A DNA stretch of 7,944 bases, from assembly GCA_002383325.1 (NCBI GenBank), contig DFYJ01000061.1, positions 29,610 through 37,553 on the forward strand. The letters are read 5' to 3'. Shown here piece after piece: positions 5,282-7,944 of this stretch (the stretch's first letter is position 1; each line of letters starts with the position of its first letter). Source of the stretch: Candidatus Aminicenantes bacterium UBA4085 (GTDB taxonomy: Bacteria > Acidobacteriota > Aminicenantia > Aminicenantales > UBA4085). The notes under the pieces are model-generated. The model was not told where the DNA came from, searched no databases, and worked only from the letters and a program-made list of their open reading frames with translations. The translations under genes were made by a program, and so were the position numbers.

Positions 5282-7768
5282 TCAGTCCAGGTCCTTCTCG
5301 GCTTCAACCACCGAACCGTCGGGATCGGTCGTCAGCCGAAAGCCCAGTTTCTCGAAGACCGCCACCATGCGCGGGTTATCCGAGTTCGTCACCGCGGTGA
5401 TCCGGCGGACGCCCCAATCCTTGGCGATGGCCAGGCAATGGTCGGTCAGCAGGCCGCCCAACCCCTTGTCCTGCCAGGGATCGCCGACCAGGACGGCGTA
5501 CTCGGCGGTCTCCCGCATCGGGTCGGCGATCAAGCGGCCGACGCCGAGCAGGCGGCGGCGCCCCTCCTCCTCGACCTCGGCGACGATGGCCATTTCCCGG
5601 TCGTAGTCGATATAGCAGTATCGGACCGCCGTATCATGGCTGGACCAGGCCGGGAAGCCGCGGAAGCGCATATAGATCGATTCCTTGGAGCAGAGGCCGA
5701 GAAGCTCCAGCCAGAGCGGCTCGTCCTCGGGCTTGATGGGCCGCAGGAGGCATTCCGAGCCGTCCGGCAGAACCGTCGATCGGACGGCTTCCTGAGGGTA
5801 GGGCCGCAAAGCCAGGTGGCCGTAGGAAGCCCGCTCGGCCCGGCCCAAGCCGACAGCCTTCCGGTCGACCACGACCCGGGCATCCAGGGCCGTGGCGCCC
5901 TCGGGGGTGACCAGGAGCGGATTGATGTCCAGCTCGGCGATCTCAGGAAACTCGGCGACCAGGTAGGACAGGCGGATCATGACCTCGATCAATCCGTCGA
6001 CGGCCAGAGGCGGCTTGCCCCGGTAGCCCGCGAACAGCGGCCAGATCTTGAGGGACTCCAGCATGCGCCGGACGAGCCGTTCGTTGAGCGGGGGAAAACC
6101 CAGGGCCCGGTCGCCGAGAAGCTCCGCCGCCGTGCCGCCCAGGCCGGCCATAAGGACGGTCCCGAAGACGGCGTCCTTCTTGGCCCCCAGGATCAGCTCC
6201 AGTCCGTCGCCGTACCGGATCATGGGCTGTACGGTGACGCCGCGGAGGCGCGCGTCCGGTCGGGCCGCCGCCGCCCCGGCCAGGAGGCGGCCGAAGGCGG
6301 ATCGGACGGCTTCCGCCTCGGACAGCCCCAAGGCCACGCCGCCGACATCGGTCTTGTGGGTGATATCGGGTGAGTCGATCTTCAGAACCACGGGATATCC
6401 CGTCGCCTCCGCGGCCGAGACCGCTTCCTCCGCCGTCACGGCGGAGACCGGGAGGGACACCCTGATGCCGCAGTCCCGCAGAAGGGCCTTGGAGGCGGCC
6501 TCCGAGAGGATGCCCTCCGAAGCCCGGAAGACCGGCTCAAAGCGGGCCCGCAGGGCTTCCCGATCCATGGGAAACTCGACGGGAACGTCCTTGGGGGTCT
6601 CGTAGAGGCTTTCCAGATTCCTGGCATAGGAAACCAGGGTCATGAAGGCCCGCACGGCCTGCTCCGGCGTCGGGAACGTGGGAATGCCGGCATCATTGAG
6701 GAGGCCGACCGCTTCGGCCACGGATGCGCCGCCCATCCAGGCGGCCAGCACCGGCTTATCCGATTCGGCCGCCGCGGCCGCCGTCTCCTTGGCCATGGCC
6801 GTGGGGTTGGTCATGGCCTGCGGCGTCACGATCAGCAGGAGGGCGTCCACACCCTGGTCCTGGAGCACGACGCGGGCGGCTTTGGCCAGCCGCTTGGAGT
6901 TCGCATCACCAAGGATATCGACGGGATTGCGACGCGACCAGGCCAGCCCGCCGAAAGGCTTCCTCGTAGATCGCGTCCTCCGAGGCCAGCGCGCCCGTAT
7001 GCGAGGACGCGGCCTCGGCCGACTCGGGAAATCGACCCGCCTTATAAGCGATAATGGGCTTGGTCCGGGCGAAAGCCGGGGCGCGGTCATGAAGCGGCGA
7101 GCGTCCCGGATGGATTCGATGTAGAGCAGAATGGCCCGGGTCCCCTCGTCCTCGCCGAAATAGTCGATGAGCTCGGCGAAGCCCACATCCATAGCGTTGC
7201 CGACCGAGACGAAGTGGGAGAATCCGACCTTCTCCTGCAGAGCCCAGTCCAGGACCGCGGTGCACAAGGCGCCGGACTGGGAGATGAAGGCCACGTCGCC
7301 CGCTTTGGGCATGGCCGCGGCGAAGCTGGCGTTGATCTGCCTCCCCGGCGTGATGAAGCCGAGGCAGTTGGGCCCCAGGATGCGCAGGCCGGGGAAGGCG
7401 GAGGCCTCGCGCCGGACGGCTTCCTCCAGAACCTGCCCCTCGGATCCGGTCTCGCGGAAGCCGGCCGAGACGATGATCAGCCCGCCGATCCCCGCCCGTC
7501 CGCAATCGCCGACGATGGCCGGGACCTCCGCCGCCGGGGCGCAGATGATGCCCAGGTCCGGGACGGCGGGGAGAGCGGAAAGGGAAGGCAGGCACTGGAT
7601 GCCCAGGACCGCCTCATGGGCCGGATTGACCGGATAGACCACGCCCTTGAATCCACCCAGGACGAGGTTGGAGAGGATCTTGCCGCTGACGCTCTTGGGG
7701 TTGGGCGTGATCCCGACGAGGGCGATGCGGCGCGGCTGGAACAGCCGCTCCAGGTTATGGATGTTCAT
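5282..7768 (-). CDS. ADP-forming acetate/acyl-CoA ligase fused to GNAT acetyltransferase, centre disrupted
   Basis: The open frame encodes 828 residues. Residues 5-135 are a CoA-binding Rossmann domain (RRIALVGIT, GPNCLGF) and 155-228 the start of the succinyl-CoA-ligase-like domain (GDVAFISQSGALCTAVLDWA, VSVGNAMDV). Residues 280-390 are the rest of the ligase domain (NPVDILGDA). Residues 415-635 are the ATP-grasp beta part (YPVVLKIDSPDITHKTDVGG, ELDINPLLV). Residues 670-825 are a GNAT domain with the acetyl-CoA loop WQDKGLGG. Intact relatives (Pat/PatZ-like and ADP-forming acetate:CoA ligases) are near 900 residues; they turn acetate, CoA and ATP into acetyl-CoA, and/or acetylate protein lysines. 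Here residues about 230-276 are out of frame and 65-70 family residues are missing (separate entry). GGAG (7779-7776) lies seven bases before the ATG. As read, the ligase should be inactive while the GNAT part is whole; a sequencing or assembly fault is the alternative. Confidence 0.85.
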   Translation of the reverse strand: MNIHNLERLFQPRRIALVGITPNPKSVSGKILSNLVLGGFKGVVYPVNPAHEAVLGIQCLPSLSALPAVPDLGIICAPAAEVPAIVGDCGRAGIGGLIIVSAGFRETGSEGQVLEEAVRREASAFPGLRILGPNCLGFITPGRQINASFAAAMPKAGDVAFISQSGALCTAVLDWALQEKVGFSHFVSVGNAMDVGFAELIDYFGEDEGTRAILLYIESIRDARRFMTAPRLSPGPSPLSLIRRVDFPSRPRPRPRIRARWPRRTRSTRKPFGGLAWSRRNPVDILGDANSKRLAKAARVVLQDQGVDALLLIVTPQAMTNPTAMAKETAAAAAESDKPVLAAWMGGASVAEAVGLLNDAGIPTFPTPEQAVRAFMTLVSYARNLESLYETPKDVPVEFPMDREALRARFEPVFRASEGILSEAASKALLRDCGIRVSLPVSAVTAEEAVSAAEATGYPVVLKIDSPDITHKTDVGGVALGLSEAEAVRSAFGRLLAGAAAARPDARLRGVTVQPMIRYGDGLELILGAKKDAVFGTVLMAGLGGTAAELLGDRALGFPPLNERLVRRMLESLKIWPLFAGYRGKPPLAVDGLIEVMIRLSYLVAEFPEIAELDINPLLVTPEGATALDARVVVDRKAVGLGRAERASYGHLALRPYPQEAVRSTVLPDGSECLLRPIKPEDEPLWLELLGLCSKESIYMRFRGFPAWSSHDTAVRYCYIDYDREMAIVAEVEEEGRRRLLGVGRLIADPMRETAEYAVLVGDPWQDKGLGGLLTDHCLAIAKDWGVRRITAVTNSDNPRMVAVFEKLGFRLTTDPDGSVVEAEKDLD
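6941..7081 (-). other. Frame-shifted segment with adjoining deletion inside the acyl-CoA ligase gene
   Basis: In the main frame this stretch gives an Arg/Pro/Ser-rich run unlike any ligase. The other minus-strand frame gives the expected family sequence: AFARTKPIIAYKAGRFPES, then EAASSHTGALASEDAIYEEA and FRRAG, including the His of SSHTGA that is phosphorylated in this family. Adding one base in the run at 7076-7081 would restore A-P-R-A-F-A-R-T-K-P. At the far end the main frame resumes with WSRRNPVDILGDA immediately after FRRAG. Relatives have about 65-70 residues between these points, including a TNAGGPG-type loop. The missing length must be 2 modulo 3 for the frames to fit. No stop codon arises, so the damage is hidden inside one long frame. 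Confidence 0.75.
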
Positions 7769-7797
7769 GAAAAAGCTCCGGGGTCGAACGGGCGATC

Positions 7798-7826
7798 ATT
7801 GTCCGTCAAACGGAAGGCGGCGTCAA
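7798..7826 (-). promoter_or_regulatory. Probable promoter of the acyl-CoA ligase gene
   Basis: On the minus strand TTGACG (7826-7821, five of six) and GACAAT (7803-7798, four of six) are 17 bases apart. The predicted start near 7791 gives a leader of about 22 bases carrying GGAG seven bases before the ATG at 7768. The -35 box overlaps the TGA stop of the gene upstream (CGT-TGA-CG). Confidence 0.45.
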
Positions 7827-7944
7827 CGGAGGAGAGCGCCGGCCAGGACCTCGATCAGTCCGGCCTCGAGCCGGCCGGCGGCCTGCTCGGCGGTCATGGC
7901 CCGGCCGACATCGAGCGACAGCGCCGGGACGCCGTGTTCGCGAT
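7823..7944 (-). CDS. C-terminal end of an unidentified protein
   Basis: Reading from the right edge on the minus strand, 39 complete codons end in TGA at 7825-7823, giving REHGVPALSLDVGRAMTAEQ followed by AAGRLEAGLIEVLAGALLR. Codon use is like the neighbours (G/C at third positions), and the frame ends 54 bases before the ligase start in the same direction. The HG-x-PAL-x-L-(D/E)-(V/I)-x-RA wording recalls the end of N-formylglutamate amidohydrolase-like proteins, which finish with a similar strand and helix, but the piece is too short to name it. It is partial: the start lies outside the window. Confidence 0.55.
   Translation of the reverse strand, partial: REHGVPALSLDVGRAMTAEQAAGRLEAGLIEVLAGALLR

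Noticed and set aside
6906..7595. A 229-residue minus-strand frame as a separate gene
   Set aside because: Only its last part (about 7078-6945) resembles a protein, and that is the displaced ligase segment; the rest is an out-of-frame shadow of the ligase gene.
1..7944. CRISPR arrays, tRNA or rRNA genes, insertion sequences, phage or defence genes
   Set aside because: No repeat-spacer pattern, tRNA-like fold, transposase or terminal inverted repeats were seen; the window is filled by metabolic and sensory genes.

Overview
The window is GC-rich throughout, and its genes are closely packed on both strands. A signal-peptide-bearing beta-barrel protein ending in Phe indicates a Gram-negative, two-membrane bacterium. 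The gene content (acetate permease, ADP-forming acyl-CoA ligase fused to a GNAT domain) and the protein style suggest an uncultured acetate-using lineage of the Acidobacteriota/Aminicenantes type. That placement is an impression from sequence style, not a search result.

Layout. (1) Positions 1-535, minus strand: the last part read here is the N-terminus of an ActP-type sodium:solute symporter. It is preceded, one base away, by its usual small DUF485 partner (YjcH-like). (2) Positions 536-727: a divergent control region with recognisable promoters facing both ways and an inverted repeat between them. (3) Positions 728-3958, plus strand: one very long membrane protein with the order PHP phosphoesterase, TM, periplasmic sCache sensor, TM, PAS, two CBS, DUF294 nucleotidyltransferase, DUF294_C. 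This is the most interesting object in the window. (4) Positions 3978-5228, minus strand: an outer-membrane porin-like barrel, convergent with the sensor gene and apparently transcribed from a promoter so close that its mRNA would be leaderless. (5) Positions 5282-7768, minus strand: a fused NDP-forming acyl-CoA (acetate) ligase plus GNAT acetyltransferase. Its centre is damaged: about 45 residues, including the catalytic phosphohistidine, lie in another frame, and about 65-70 family residues are absent. (6) Positions 7823-7944, minus strand: the C-terminal end of an unidentified protein.

How they fit together. The window reads as a short-chain carboxylate (probably acetate) module: a porin for outer-membrane passage, ActP/DUF485 for inner-membrane uptake, an acyl-CoA ligase for activation, and a transmembrane sensor transcribed divergently from the permease. 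The sensor combines a nucleotidyltransferase with a phosphodiesterase-type PHP domain and carries small-molecule sensing domains (sCache, PAS, CBS). This is organised like GlnD, which joins a nucleotidyltransferase, an HD hydrolase and ligand-sensing ACT domains, but it is built from different parts. The hypothesis is that it adds and removes a nucleotide on a target, or makes and breaks a nucleotide signal, in response to carboxylate and adenylate levels.
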